DNA from: Tetragonia tetragonoides
Taxonomy: Eukaryota; Streptophyta; Magnoliopsida; Caryophyllales; Aizoaceae
DNA: 64,000 nt
Direction: 5' to 3'
Assembly: GCA_038025085.1 (NCBI GenBank)
Contig: CM076145.1
Coordinates: forward strand, 13,985,000-14,048,999
Shown here: positions 35,401 through 48,314 of the stretch, piece by piece
Position numbering within the stretch: position 1 is the first letter of the stretch
Layout of the letters: each line of letters opens with the position of its first letter
Program-made: the position numbers and the translations under genes
The notes under the pieces: model-generated
The model's database searches: none
Seen by the model: the letters and a program-made list of their open reading frames with translations, nothing else
Told to the model about the DNA's origin: nothing

Positions 35401-35763
35401 CGTGTTCATTTTATTTCCTCATGCCCACTCTAATTTTGAAAGATGCGAAAACGAAAGGGAGGTTGCTAATCCAACTGCATTTGTCTTCATTCTCTATCAT
35501 CTGGGGGTACATTAATGGTATGAACATGCATACCCCTTTCTAGTCATGTGCATGTAGAATAGGCCTTTATCTGGTTCATGTCCTTTGTATGCATACCCCC
35601 TTCTAGTCATGTGCATGTAGAATAGGCCTTTATCTGGCTCATGTCCTTTGTATTTTTACACTGTGATAATCTTTAGCCCAGACACTAGTGAATCACAGAG
35701 AATGATGCTAGTATATCGTAGGATCTGAAATTTGGTAGCCATTAACGTCTTTTTAAATTGCAG
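32425..35763 (+). other. Intron 2 of the RBR pseudogene (3.3 kb)
   Basis: Donor TGCAG|GTTAGA, acceptor TTGCAG|GTGTGG; splits RING2. Unusually long for the gene but without identifiable transposon ends. Short ORFs (34529, 35355 and minus-strand ones) have no family resemblance. Contains the 63-bp duplication at 35528. Confidence 0.7.
35528..35653 (+). repeat. 63-bp tandem duplication in intron 2
   Basis: Two units starting gcatacccc at 35528 and 35591 and ending tcctttgtat; they differ at only a few positions, so the event is fairly recent. Confidence 0.9.
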
Positions 35764-36145
35764 GTGTGGCCATGAGTATTGATATTCTTGTGGTGATGAA
35801 TATAGGCATGGGCAGCAAACATGTCAATGCGCTTTCTGGGATGAAGATTCTTCTAAAGACGCATCTGGCTCAGCCACCCCTTAGGCGGACCGTTGGCCAT
35901 GGAATACATTTGATACATTCCCCATGATCTTAGATGCATACTCTGATCAAGAGCGCTCACAGCTTGCTCTGATCCAACGATTCCTCGCCGGTGGTTTCAG
36001 CTTGAGTGATCACCCTCCTTATCAGTCACCTCCCCATTGTACAGACTCCTACGTTGATGCCATGAAAGATCTCCATCAGCTTCCTTGGCTGGAGAGGTTT
36101 GTATCAGTGATAAGTGATAACTACTATGATGACTACATTCATTGA

Positions 36146-37258
36146 TACGATGAAGATAGCTAAATTATTCAGCGACATTGGGAATTCGTTAATTTTGGAG
36201 TTCCCATAAATCCCGATTTAAGGGTAGCAGAGTCTCTCGCTCTCGCATTTCTGATTGTTGAACTTCCGTAATTGATAGTCCATTTCGATGTAGTTTTTAT
36301 CGATCATGCTTGCGACGAATCTCTCACCCTGTATATCTATTTTCATATTCCCGAAGGAGCAAAAAAATGTATGACTAGCTTTCCTTAGGAGACGAAATCT
36401 GGAAAGTTGGGAAGTGATGTTAAAAAGAAGGAATTAGTAACGCAGTTATCAATCAGTGCTTTGTGTGCACTGGTTGCAGTATAAATACAATGCCCTGTAT
36501 TTTCAAGGCATCTCCATTTAGCTTCCAAGTCTTTCTTTCCAACCAATACTTCCTCATCACCACTACTACTGCTGCTACTCGTGCAAATTGTATTATGGAC
36601 ATGGGTCCTCTATGTGTGTCCGGGCCTAAAACAAACTTTGCCATTCTCTCATCTCTACTACTTGATGATAACAAGGAAATTGCCAAACATGTCTCGTGCA
36701 CATTTGAAGCTGCATTGCATCAGTGCAGTATGCTCGCCGACTATTCCCTCTGTTTCAAATTTTTCTTTCCATTGGACCTGAATGTTTACAAATTGACCAT
36801 TAGTTTTCGAAAAACGTATAAAGGTTGCCAATGCATGAGTATATCTGAAGGCATTCAAATAGCGTTGGTAGAAGAGGAATAATGCATGTATGTTAATTTT
36901 GTTTAGTACCAATAACTGTACAAGTTTATGCATGTTATTTAAGCTAGTTCCCCTCAACTCATGTTGTTGTCCTAAAATTGAGTAACAACCTGAAATAGCC
37001 AAGGTGTGTATGTTTTGCTATCAAATGACAATTAGTATGCAATTCCACCTTCCATCCTTACTGTCACTCCAGTAATGGTGGACATGACATACACCATTGA
37101 AATAAGAGGAATGCGTAGAATTTGGGCATAAATGGACATTAGTGTTTCGAAAACAATACCATTTCTTTCAATACATAATACAGTACAAAATACAAATGGA
37201 AGAATTGGATGGAAGCTATAGTACATTAATCTAGTCCTATGGGTTAAGTTACATTATC
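36146..37258. other. Gene-free interval after the RBR pseudogene
   Basis: Includes the 3' flank of the pseudogene. Overlapping frames on both strands at 36453-37002 have no recognisable domain and atypical composition; I do not call a gene. Confidence 0.4.
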
Positions 37259-38152
37259 TGTTGAGGTAAAATACCGTAAGTGCGCGGTGTAGTTGTAGCT
37301 ACTAGCTAGCATATGCAAATATGGGTCGATCCCACGAGGATGGGTTTACACAATTACGTCACAGGTACTCATAAATTAACGAACTAAACAAAAAGAACAA
37401 TTAATATAAAACATGACAGTAATTATGAAAAGGAGCAAACGAAAACGCAAACAAGTAAAAGGTGGTATCTTTTTACCAATTACAATCCAATTGTGTCACC
37501 CAATCGGAGTCTAACTAGTAAAAGAAACATATAAAATAGTAATTGGTTGCATAGAACAAATAATTGAACAATAAAAGAAAATACTTACTTGAATGATCGA
37601 TTAAGGTTGCAATTGTAAACAAAGAATACGAAGAACAATAACTGGAATTGAGTATTAAACTACTGAAATTAAATTGCTAGAACAAAATAATTAAGTTTTA
37701 AGTTGGAATCCTAAACTAAAACTAAACCTAAATTAGGTCTAAACTAAACTAAAACTAGGGCTAAAGGAAGTCCCAGCAAAATAAATCCGTGGTCCTTATA
37801 TACTGCTCCGTACTAGTTGATGCCGTGTAGGGTTGACGGGAGACAACTTGATGGGCCGCCTTGTGCTTAGCCTTCCAAGAGTCCAGATACTCTTGATCTT
37901 TTCTAAATGTGCCCAAACAAAATTAGTGGCCAATGGGCTTTCTTTCACTAACTTGCATCAACTTGTTTGTTCCACGTACCAAGCTTCCCTTTTGTTGCAA
38001 CTTCTTGTTTCCTTTGGTACTTTTATTGATTTTCCTTGCATCAACTTGTATCTGCAACATAACGTAGCAAATCTATAAAATCATATTTATTTTTGAGCAA
38101 ATATCAATAGTTAGAGGTACTAAAAATTTATTAAAAACGTGCTCAAAAAATA
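37259..38152 (-). mobile_element. 3' LTR of the Athila-like element
   Basis: Left edge TGTTGAGGTAAAATACC, preceded by ttatc (37254-37258), a possible target-site copy. The right edge near 38152 is set by the adjoining reverse PPT and is approximate. The ORF at 37833-38078 is within the LTR and not called. Confidence 0.65.
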
Positions 38153-38182
38153 CCTCCACACTTAAACTTTGCTCGTCCTCGA
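38153..38182 (-). promoter_or_regulatory. Polypurine tract region of the Athila-like element
   Basis: On the minus strand: gaggacgagcaaagtttaag followed by TGTGGAGG, then the LTR. This tract sequence is a frequent landmark before 3' LTRs of Athila-type and related plant elements. Confidence 0.65.
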
Positions 38183-39917
38183 ATAAAATAGACTACTAGC
38201 TAACAAATAAAAATACATAAATAAAAATCCTAACTCACTGTCGCAGGAATCACGATAGCACTTAGCATGTGCAACAAGCCCTTTAAACCCCTAGGTTACC
38301 CCTAGTGGACGAGTAAGGTCTCGTGAGGATTTGCAGAAGATATACCCACAAAATCTAGCACACAAAACTAAAGAAAAACTAACCAAACAAAATATTACCA
38401 TTAAAAAAAAAAACAAAGAGTTAATTCAATCTTTTCAAAACTCATAACACTTCATGAACTAACATTCTCAAACAAACTCACGATTAATTAGCAAGCAAAC
38501 ATCAATGGGAAGATAGAACAAATCACTTGGTGGACTCTCACAAGGAATATTATTGTATCACTCTAACACTCATGTGTTTGATAAAGGATGTATTTCACTC
38601 AAAATTCATTCCAATGAAAGTGTTCTACCATAGGCTTGTAAATCTTCTAATTCTCCAGGGATCACAATGCATGATACAAATCAAAAAGACTTTATAAGGG
38701 TTGTAATGAGGCTTGAGGTCAAGGTGGGACAATATTTTGGAATTTAGCTTAAAAGTCATGGAACTAGCGGAGCAAAAATGAATCAAAAACCTAACATAAA
38801 TTCAGATTCTCCACCCCACAACTCCAAACGAATTGCTAACATTGAACAACGTCCACCTCTTACTTTTAATGTAACTAGTCAAGGAACATCAGTAGGGATA
38901 GATTAAGCTAGTAGGCCTTGACGTAAATTCATCACAATTTATACCTTCTGTGACTTTTTTTTTCCTTTTTTTCTTTTTTTTTTGGCCAACACTAGGAGGA
39001 AATTTAAATAAAAATCAAGTACTTATAATTAAACTAATTTCCTCCTTTTCTCAACCTTTTTTTTCAACTCATACATAATAAAATGAACATATGAATTACA
39101 ACGCATTCCATCTCCTTTCAGTCATAGCCGACCTCAATATTAATCACCCCCACACTTACTTTTCGAACACCGATACAAGCTAATGATACACAAAGCTCCA
39201 CTAGTCCTAAGTCTAAGTGAAAGTAATGTGTTTGGGATAAAACTCGGTTTGTAATGTGGTAAATAACAAAAGAAAAGGTCAATAAAGCTCAACGGGGTTA
39301 ATCAAAGGGCAATATTATTATCAAAAAGGTAGGCTATTTGGCTAATGTGTATCATAATATACAAATAAAGAATGCCTTTATGATATTCGTATGCATGCAT
39401 GTGTCAATATAATCTCAAAAGAGAATAAATGCAAGTTCTAGAGAAGCAAAATCATGGAAGAATATCACACATGAAAGAAAAAAGTGAGACTGATATGAAT
39501 GTTTCAGTCTAAAGGCTCAAAATCTCACCAGTTTATATGTGTCAACCAAGAGAAAGTCACTCTTACCAATGATCATGACTATACTAATTAATCGCAAGTA
39601 GCTAGCAAGTCAACTAATTCAATCATGTTATGAATCTTTAAAGACTGAAAAACTCTTGTTTTTATGATTTTATTATTATTATTTTTTAGAAATCAAAAAC
39701 AAAATAACAAGACCACACCCCCACACTTAAACAATGCAATGTCCCTATTGCATGCTAAAGAATGAGAATGCAACACGAAAGAAAATAGATGACACACAAA
39801 AAAAAATACTAAAACAAAATTAAAGAAAAGAAATAAAAGGAACGAATTTACAGGGTTGAATACTATGTGCATCCAAGCCAAGAGTCCATGAAGAGCTTTA
39901 GTCACTCTAAACTGGCT
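38183..39917. other. Non-coding internal region of the Athila-like element
   Basis: 1.7 kb with no frame matching pol. Several T-runs (38946-38985) and A-runs. Space where an autonomous relative would carry pol and a 3' region. Confidence 0.5.
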
Positions 39918-41533
39918 TCAAAATTTCCAAGCAAAATCATATGCAGTCAAAGCTCTCATCAACTTATCAAAAGCCTGTGAACATATGTCAGAAAAATGAA
40001 GGTAAAAATATAATAAAAGAGAGATGTTAGTAGCAATCAAGGCCCTTTTAAATTTCTCAAACTCCTTAGCATAATCAGCCGTGAAATAGTTTGGACATTC
40101 CCATTTTGTCATCTTAGTATCATCATTGAAATACATGATTTGAGGGATAGAAAGAAAACTAGTACCTCTAAAGTCATGTAAGATCGCATTAAATCCATTC
40201 TTGTTCCCATTATGCATTTTTGTCACTTTATTCTTAGGCCCCAAATATAAATCAACTTTTATCACCTTCTGATCATTATAGTTAGTCAAGAAATTGAAAT
40301 AGGCAGGGGAAAATAATGAGGGCCTCACATCTAAACAAGAGGGAAGGTATAAAGAGGAAGAAACATAAACTGGTATGATATGCTCAATTAAAGTGTGATT
40401 TATAATTTCTGGATTAGAAAAAATAATCACATCAGCTTACTGAATAAGTGATCCTTTTGAAAGAGATTTCTCTAAATCATTGGCATTCTCATTCTTATTA
40501 TCCTCAAACTCTGCATATATAGTATCAATATGCACAAACCTCTCCTCAGATTCTCCTAAGTCAACTATGGGAGGTGAGAAGTGATAGTAATAGGTGTAGA
40601 TATTAAAGGAGACAGTGCATGGTGGCCATCTTTCATTTCCTTAGAATGTACATGAAGAACATTTTCTTCAAAGTCAAACCCATATAAAACATTGTCTTCG
40701 AGTTCTTTCAAATTCTTTTCAGATTACATATAATTACATGTACTAGAAGCAACTATATTAAGGCTAGTCTCACATTCGTCAGGATAAATATCTGCTACTC
40801 TAGGTTGACTCTCTACCTCAATTAAATCTTTCACTATGCTAGCAAGTCTGTCAACTTCTTCTATATTATCAAGTCTTGTATAGTCTTGTATCTAATGTCT
40901 CCTGCATAGTGGCGGTCAAGCTATCCTCATCAAAATAAATAGGAGAATGTTGAGTGTATTCTAATTGAGGTTGAAAGAGATAATAAGATTCATCTAAATT
41001 TCCTTGGTCATCACTATTAGTAGGTGTATGATAAGTAGGACCACTAAATTGTTGACTCTGATCACAAGAAAAATCATGGTGGTTAGCCCACTCTAAAATA
41101 TATTTAGGCACATAATGGTCATATGTTGGCTCTTGAAAAGTCATGTTCATTTGCTCATACACAATTGGTTATCAAGCACATGACAATCACTAATATTATG
41201 TTCATTGGAATGACAGTGAGAACAAACAGTAGAAGAAACTTTAGGTTGCAAACAAAAATAACGAGTAAAATTACCTCCCAAAGTAGCTTCCCTAACCTTC
41301 TTTTTAGCTAAATACTCAAGCCAAGTCCAAGCTTCGTCAGTAGACATAAAAAGAAATTCTCCCATAAACTTATCGTCAATCATGTTTTTAGAGTTAACGT
41401 TCATACCCTCATAAATAATTTGACAATTCTGCCAAGTCTCAAAATTATGGTCTGGGTATTGAGAAAGTAAGCTTTGAAATCTATAAAAATATGTCCCAAA
41501 AGACTCATGGTCTAATTGAACAAATTCAGACAT
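39918..41533 (-). pseudogene. gag: gag-like polyprotein of the Athila-like element
   Basis: 41533-41147: capsid-type helix region (SFGTYFYRFQSLLSQYPDH, WTWLEYLAKKKVREA) and a perfect CX2CX4HX4C knuckle (CSHCHSNEHNISDC, about 41224-41183). After a frame change at about 41150 the frame 41162-40869 is Gln/Tyr/Asp-rich; an acidic stretch follows (about 40860-40440, with stops), and then 40430-39918, a 170-residue frame containing KVDLYLGPKNKVTK that I cannot assign. Together they look like one long gag-derived protein with later breaks. Function beyond RNA packaging is not inferable. Confidence 0.65.
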
Positions 41534-41771
41534 ATTTTTTTTCTTTTTTTTTATTTTAAGGAAATTAAAAAAAAAAATTAACAGTAATAAACAAATTTAG
41601 CAGAATAAAACATAATGATTACCAGGATAAAGAACACACATTTTTGACAGCAATTAAAAGAAATACATGATATGATGAACCCTGCCTGATACTTAACAAC
41701 TGGAAAGAAAAATTGAACAAAGACTCATAAAGATCTATTAACTCTCGTACCACTAGAATCAATAGGCAGTT

Positions 41772-41908
<137 letters not shown>

Positions 41909-42420
41909 AAATACTAGTAAAGTTATCACAGCAGCTATGGAAAACTTTGAATATGAATTATGAATGAAAAACAGCACAGAAAAGAAGTGGAGAAAGGGTC
42001 TGTTCCCAAGTATGGAAACAAATAAACAAAAAGAAGGTCTTGAATGGTAAGAATCACGTAAGATCAATAGATCATGAGTAATTTTTTAGAATTTGTTTTT
42101 GGACTGAAAAATCTAATATCCACTAGGACTGCGAACAGGAAACAAAACAACCAATCTAATTAACATGATATAATAAAACAAGAAGAAACGACTAATAAAC
42201 GACTAACAGCTCATTATTTTAGTGGCAGATCGTGAGAACAAGCTAAACGACGAAAGATCACGAAGCAATTTCATTCAAACAGACTAACATGAACAGGAAC
42301 ATATTTTTTTTTTTTTGATGTTAAAAAAAAAAACAGAACAGGACTAAAACGAACCTCTAATTAAACATGAATTAATGAAAACAAATTTGCATGAAAATAA
42401 AAGAGACATAATTTTGTAAC

Positions 42421-42444
42421 GCCTCATCCCCGACAACGGCACCA
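42421..42444 (-). promoter_or_regulatory. tRNA-Asp-type primer binding site
   Basis: Minus strand reads TGGTGCCGTTGTCGGGGAT just inside the 5' LTR edge. The usual Athila site TGGCGCCGTTGCCGGGGAT is complementary to the tRNA-Asp 3' end; this copy differs by two C-to-T changes. Confidence 0.75.
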
Positions 42445-42450
42445 AAAACT

Positions 42451-42533
42451 TGTTGAGTTAAAATACCGCAAGTGCACAGTGTAGTTGTAGCTACTAGCTA
42501 GCATATGTAAATACGGGTTGATCCCACGAGGAT
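42451..42533 (-). mobile_element. 5' LTR fragment of the Athila-like element
   Basis: 83 bp homologous to the 3' LTR edge at 37259; homology stops at gatcccacgaggat. Confidence 0.75.
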
Positions 42534-45500
42534 TGAAAGTTTTGCAACTTTCATGTTCTCTCCTGTCAGTTGGACTGAACCATATAAGACTCTTTAGGCG
42601 GTAGTAGGTGTCCAGCTCTCCACCTCCCCTGGGTGCATTGATGGATGGCAAACATCATGACACTTAAGTGAGCTTCCGCAGGCTTGATGGCATGTCTTAG
42701 GACAGTGTTGAGTCAATGCTCGAGCTACTTGCATCAAACCCCTTCCATTTTCTCCAACTCCCCTTACCTTGTCCCAAACGGACACTGGAGTTAAAAGATG
42801 TGTATCGACAAAGTTATGGGACAAAAACGATGCTCTAATTACCGCACTCCACGGTTCAAGTAAGATTTTTCTCCATTAGAAGAAGATCTACAAAGTGGGC
42901 CTAATTTATATGGATTCCTCATACAAATACCTTCAAAATGACATATTATGGTTCCAAATCTAATAAGAAATGAATGAGATATGATCCAATTACCACAAGG
43001 TATATTGAAATGGACACCAATCTAGTGTTTGGGTCATATCTCCCACAATACTAATGATAATTGGGCTCATAATATGTCCAAGAAAAGCCCTTTGAATAAG
43101 GAATCGAATGCAAAAAGAACTAGGTCAATAAGAGGTCCAACGGAGAAGTTATGGGCCGTCAAAATTTGTCTCACTACTTGCCGGACCGGCTGAACCGCTC
43201 GTTGGAGCGGTTGGACCGCTTGCCCAAGCGGTGGCCGCTTGGAGCCTAGCAAAGCCACATAAATGCCAAGCGGCCCCACCCAAAAGGCGCCTGATGAACT
43301 ATTTTGTGTAGACACTCTAATCGGTTCTCATCCCCTGGCACTGCAAAGCCCGATGATGATGGTAATGGATTAACATGAACGTAAGTAGAAAAGGACATTA
43401 CTCGAAAATCTAGACCAAATTCCTTAAAACCTTAGTCTTTAGATAGTCCTTTTTATACGGATTCCAACGCCTTTGACCTTGCCTCAATCAGGTTCCCGGA
43501 TCAAGAGATATCGCGTCTTAAAGATTTGGGTCAAAACCGCTCAATCCCGACCCCCTGGGTCAGCTCAAGGGCAATTTCGTAATTTACTGAGTACATAATG
43601 TCAAAAAACCCTAGCCACGTGCGCGCCTCCGTTCGAGTGGCTGACGCTGTTAACCCGGCAGCTTATGCGTGACAGCGGGGGCCCTCAGGGTAGCCGGTGG
43701 GCCCAGCGGTAGGCCGTTAAGCCCCAGCTGCAGCCGCTGAGCTTCAGTGGCAGCCCCTGGGCCCCAGCTGCCTTCCGGCTGGCCGCTAGGCCTGTTTTTT
43801 TGGCTGGGCCGAGTTTCGGCGCCGGGTTTGCAACCCTAAGCCTCTAATTCCGTCCCCTAACTCTATAAATACTCCTTTTCACCCGCTTTTGAGGAAGGTG
43901 GGTCAGTTGAGAGTACAAATCCCCCAAATCATAGAGAATTCAGATTTTAAATACTCAACCAAGCCATTGCACCCAACCTAGCACCCAAGATTGAAGAGCA
44001 ATTCCAATTCTACTAGTCCCGTTCAAATAGAACGTCCAGGTTAACCATCCTGAGGGCCTAAATCTCTTATTAAACTTCTTCTTTATTTTTTATAATCATG
44101 TTTTATTTAGCTTTTGATTATGGTTGAATAATTATACATGCTTTGAATCTTTGAAAATAGTTATGCATGTTAGTTTAATTTAAAGTTCGCATCTTTTTCT
44201 TAGTTTATGCAAGTTTGCATCTTTTTATTGTTTATGCATGCATGTAGCAACCTCCTAGGTTTATTTTAGCATAAAGTTAAAATTTTTGCATTGTTCTTCT
44301 ATTGAAGTTACTAACAAATTTATTGATGTGCATATGCAATGCTTGGCGCGTTTAGCAAAGTGTGGTAGGTTGGAGCGTTAAATTATTGTTCTTATCTCTT
44401 GTTTGTGTTTGATAAATAGTATGCATGCAAATTGCATATAAATTGTGCAAAGTGATAACGGTATGTAATTTGGTTGTCTTTAACCCCCCTAGTTAATTTT
44501 AGGATCTTGGATGATCGGATTTGTATGGAACCACATAGCATAAATAAATATTTGACATGGATAGGCTTAGTAGAGGCCGTTAATTCGGGTGATTTAGATG
44601 AGATTCGTTTTGTTTATTTCGTACTTACACCCCCGAACTCAATATTTAGCCCCATGGGTATGAGTCAATTCCTCATAGGAATTGGGTGCACTTTTTGATG
44701 GTTTCCAATGGTTTCCCTAAAAATTGGTGGCGGCTTCATTACTTGCAAATTGTTATTCCCCATTATAATTGAATTTAAATTGCATATGATGTATTATTTA
44801 AGAACCATTAATTCCAACCGAATATCTCGATTCTAGCGCCGGAAAGGCGAGGTTCTTACATTTTGTTCGGCCCTTTTGTCAGTTCCGTCCCAGACCTAAC
44901 CCTACCTCTATATATACTCTTTTCCTCCGTTTTTTCAAGGGGAACACAAATGGTGAACTCAAATTAAACTCTATAGCTCTCTAATTAACCCTATTCTCTC
45001 AATATTCCTCCATCTCCTTCCTCCATCATCAAATAAACAGCCCTAAACACCATCAAAATACATTCAAACTCTACAATCCAACATCTAATTCAACCTTCAA
45101 TATTTCCACCACTCAAAATTCAACATTCAATCCTTCTCAACTACAGGTTCAAGAGCAGTGACATTCAATTCTAATTCATTCAAGGTTCCACCTGAGGGCT
45201 CTATTTAATCTTCAAATATATTTTCGATTAATTCAATCATGTTTTATTTTATATTTGATAATGGTTAAGTCAATTGCATTGTTTTAATTTCCTTGAATTA
45301 CTAACTCGTTTATTGATGAAATTTAGCAAATTTGGCGCGTTTAGCAATCAAGGTAGAGTTGGAGGATTTTATTATTTTTGTTGCTTTAATTTATTTTAGC
45401 ATGCAATAATTAATCTTTTTCTATTGTTCTTATGCAAATTGGATTAAATGCATGCAGAAGTGATAACAAATAATTTAATAGATGTTCAAACCCACTTAGG

Positions 45501-45912
45501 TAAACCTAAGACTTTGGACGACTGGATTTGTATTGAACCTTGCAATATTATCAATTAATCAAGATCAATTAGTAAATGTCGTTTATTGAAACAGGTGTAA
45601 TTGGGTGCCTAACACCTTCCCAATTCGTACCCACACCCCCGAACTCAATCTTTGGCCATTGGGTCATTCGAGTCAATATTCCCAATCGGAATTGGGGTGC
45701 ACTTGATTCGGGTTGGAGTCTGTTTAGACTTTTGATTTGGATTATTTTTAATAAATTGGTTTCCTTATTTTCCTTAAAATTTGGTGGTGACTTCCTGGTA
45801 ATCTTAATCAAATCCCCATTAATTTTAAATAATGCAAAATCCACTCGATTTCAGACCAAGAGCCCACGAGAGGCGCTCGGTGGGGTTGATTCCCGGCAAG
45901 ACTTAAAATGAC
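42534..45912 (+). mobile_element. Old Tat-like LTR remnant interrupted by a younger solo LTR
   Basis: Outer parts 42534-43306 and 44866-about 45912. The right part is a diverged relative of the Tat LTR: TATATATA at 44909-44916, cctgagggctctattt, ttggcgcgtttagcaatcaagg, ctttggacgactggattt and acacccccgaactcaat occur in the same order as in 14995-16500. The left part has the GC-rich ccgctt/agcggt module (43180-43260). Outer borders are uncertain. It is interrupted at 43307-44860 by the solo LTR. Confidence 0.6.
43307..44860 (+). mobile_element. Tat solo LTR with 5-bp target duplication
   Basis: 1554 bp, TGTAGACA to TTCTTACA, same family and orientation as the Tat-A 3' LTR. Flanked by ttttg at 43302-43306 and 44861-44865, so it is a genuine insertion reduced to one LTR. 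TATA at 43864-43871, GC-rich module 43615-43790 just upstream. Confidence 0.92.
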
Positions 45913-48040
45913 AGACAATCTGGTCTACACTCCTTTTAGTACCCTGGATATGTAGAGGGGGAGATGCCCTTTAAGTATCCATGTTTGGGGTAAGGGATTG
46001 GGAATAGAGAGGGGGAAGGGATAGAGATTAAAAGGCCTCTATTCTCACATTTTTAATCCCACAAGGGGGTCTCGTAATTGGAGGAAGGATTACAGCTTTA
46101 AGTCAAATTACCATCATGACCATTAAAAATGATTCTAGTTTTTTGTCTCGCCTTTTTTTAATGGCATATTGGTAAACTAACTTTGTAATCCCCAATCCAT
46201 TCCCCAATCTAATACTCACATAACAAACATGGTGATGAAATTAACTACACAAATTCTCTACGCCCAACACATATCCCATCACCATCCCCAAACTCTCAAA
46301 TTCCGATTCCCACTTCCCAAACGCCCCCTAAGGCTAATAAGAAAGATCCAAAGAGAAGCTCTCTCTACAAAAAGAGCGTATGATCTATGAGGGGGGTCTT
46401 GCTGCCCCTTGAGTGATCTACGCGGGGTCCTCACTGCACAGTTAGCAAGTCTGGTTCCAGGGGGCATTGTGCCCCTGGTCTGGGGTCCGGGAGACGACGT
46501 AGTGATTATGTACTGGTGTTCCCTTTTTTTTGTTTGTCCCCCTTCCTTAAGCCCAATTCGTTTAGAGTCTCATTAGGAAATTAAACCCTAGTTTCATATA
46601 CTCTATTTACATATATATACTCTATTCTATAAACACCATAACTAAGTTGATATAACGAATTGGGTTGAAGAGTAATGACTCTCCTTTTTAAAAACACGAA
46701 ACTTATGAACAGAAAGTGATACCACCGTGATTGAATAGTGATATCATCATACAGAAAAGTGATATATCCTACATGAGGCCAAGTGATTTTTATACTGAAA
46801 GGGTATTTAGATTTGATAGATGGACCGAACACTCCCTTGATTATCCAAGCAAAACTATTTTGTCCTAAGTCTCAACTTATATATTCACAACTACAATCTG
46901 CAAATGACCCCGAGAAACATTAGCCCGTGTAGATTGGTGGATTATCATGCAATAATCTTCATATAGGTTATATTCAATTAGACCAGTAAACAATAGATTA
47001 CTTAGCTACAAGTTCCCATTTAATTTAGAGGTATACAAAATCAAATCCTAATGTCTGATACACTTAACGTAACGAGTTTCGCAAAATTTGATGAATTTAA
47101 TCTGGATAGTGTTGAATTTGTGTCAAAATTATATGTGATTGGAAAAAATCTTGGGTTTACCTTAAGCATACAAATGAAGGTGACGACTGCCTACACTAGT
47201 TTGAGATATTTGTCAAATGTGTGGAGTTGTACTCAACTAGCGATTTCTCAGGACCAAGATTTGTCATCTCAAGTAAATATTTGAAAACCTTATGCAGGTT
47301 CAATTTTGGCCCAGCTTGAAGAGGTTTCGATTGATGTAGAAAAGTTGAGTTTATACGTGCTTGATTATTCTGCATTTAGACTTGTCATTTTCTCTTCTAC
47401 GTTTTTGATACTTTGTTAATCAGAGGCATATTTTCTTTTACCTATCTTAGTTACACAAAAATCAGTGTAATTCAGTAAATAAAAGTCGGTTCAACCGTAT
47501 GTTTCTTACGGACTTGAGATCCACCATCATCATTAATGTCAACCGCCAAGTACCCTATAATGCCACCGGGAAAGTTGGAACTCAAGCTCCTTACTAATAT
47601 GCTCCTTACTTCACCATAACACACTCTTAGAGACATCATTCAAGTTGGATTCTTTTTTCGTTTTTTTTTTTTGTGTGTGTGTGTGTGTGTCTGTGAAACA
47701 ACCTCCTTTAGTATTACGGCCTCAAAAATAGGACAAGAAGATAAATGCATCATATTCATATATACATGACCAGATCCGATTAATAGAATGCATCTACGTG
47801 AACAAGGAGCTCAATTTAATGCATAATGACTTCTTCCAAGGAGTTACACCGCTGGTTGTTAGAATTATATGAATGAGGTGGTCTAAAACTCTTGAATGAG
47901 CTCAGTTTAAACTTGTTTATATATCTCACCGAGTTGAAGATTGTAAGTATATATGTTTCGCGATCTTATTAATTATGCTCGCTGATTTTTTTCCTCAAAC
48001 TGATACGTAACAATTGTTAAATGCCAGCTCAACAATAAGT
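45913..48040. other. Gene-free interval with a possible MITE and hairpins
   Basis: No convincing gene. The frame at 47051-47284 (77 residues) shows no family. cccaattcg (about 46551) and cgaattggg (about 46656) form a possible 100-bp-loop hairpin. A short GT repeat lies at about 47671-47690. Confidence 0.4.
45979..46232. mobile_element. Possible small MITE (254 bp)
   Basis: Begins ccatgtttg and ends with its reverse complement caaacatgg; further inside, ggattgggaat and ccattccccaat continue a looser inverted similarity. No clear target duplication. Confidence 0.3.
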
Positions 48041-48300
48041 TGTTAGGAAAAGTTGTTAGAGAGGCTGAGGTAATCAATTCTATTGTGAATATTAGTTAGC
48101 TCAATTGGTAGTTACTTAGCTGTAGCTATAAATAGCCTGTAGACATTCTTACAAGGATTATCAAGGAATACACAAATTACTCTTCTCTCTCTCTCTCTTA
48201 AAAATCCATTAATGCTTGACCGCGAGTTCATCCATAACTGAGCTCCTAGCTTGCATTCTCTTCCCTTCACCTACTTAGGTAATTCTGGGAGAATCTATCA
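48041..48300 (+). mobile_element. Short 5' LTR of a gypsy element
   Basis: TGTTAGGAAAAG to GAATCTATCA, 260 bp. TATAAATA at 48127-48134, CT-rich leader, then the PBS two bases after the LTR. The 3' LTR lies outside the window or was lost. Confidence 0.75.
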
Positions 48301-48302
48301 AT

Positions 48303-48314
48303 TGGTATCAGAGC
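48303..48314 (+). promoter_or_regulatory. tRNA-iMet primer binding site
   Basis: TGGTATCAGAGC, the standard initiator-tRNA-Met complement, two bases after the LTR end at 48300. Confidence 0.9.

Larger units (their letters stand above)
30159..36145 (+). pseudogene. RBR-type E3 ubiquitin ligase pseudogene with RNase H-like N-terminus
   Basis: Three exons with GT-AG introns in consistent phase: 30159-30489, 31664-32424, 35764-36145. Exon 1: acidic start, then an RNase H-like fold (GISIDGFGELGSG, VAEYLALIDGL, VFGFTDSKIL). Exon 2: RING1 (CSICCEDKPS ... CSHCMKTY), in-between-RING (YCPYQNCSTLL ... CPVCQKSICKNCGVPWH) and the start of RING2 (CQQCRTMIEMTQGCYHMTC). Exon 3: end of RING2 (YSCGDEY) and a conserved tail ending YYDDYIH. 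The intact family would pass ubiquitin via a RING2 cysteine. Breaks: frame change at the GAT run (about 30240), TAG 32288-32290, TGA 35780-35782 inside RING2, TAG 35882-35884. Clearly a dead copy, unless the stops are assembly errors. Confidence 0.87.

Noticed and set aside
36463..36882. 139-residue plus-strand frame after the RBR pseudogene
   Set aside because: No recognisable domain, overlapping frames on the other strand of similar length, no promoter or splice support.
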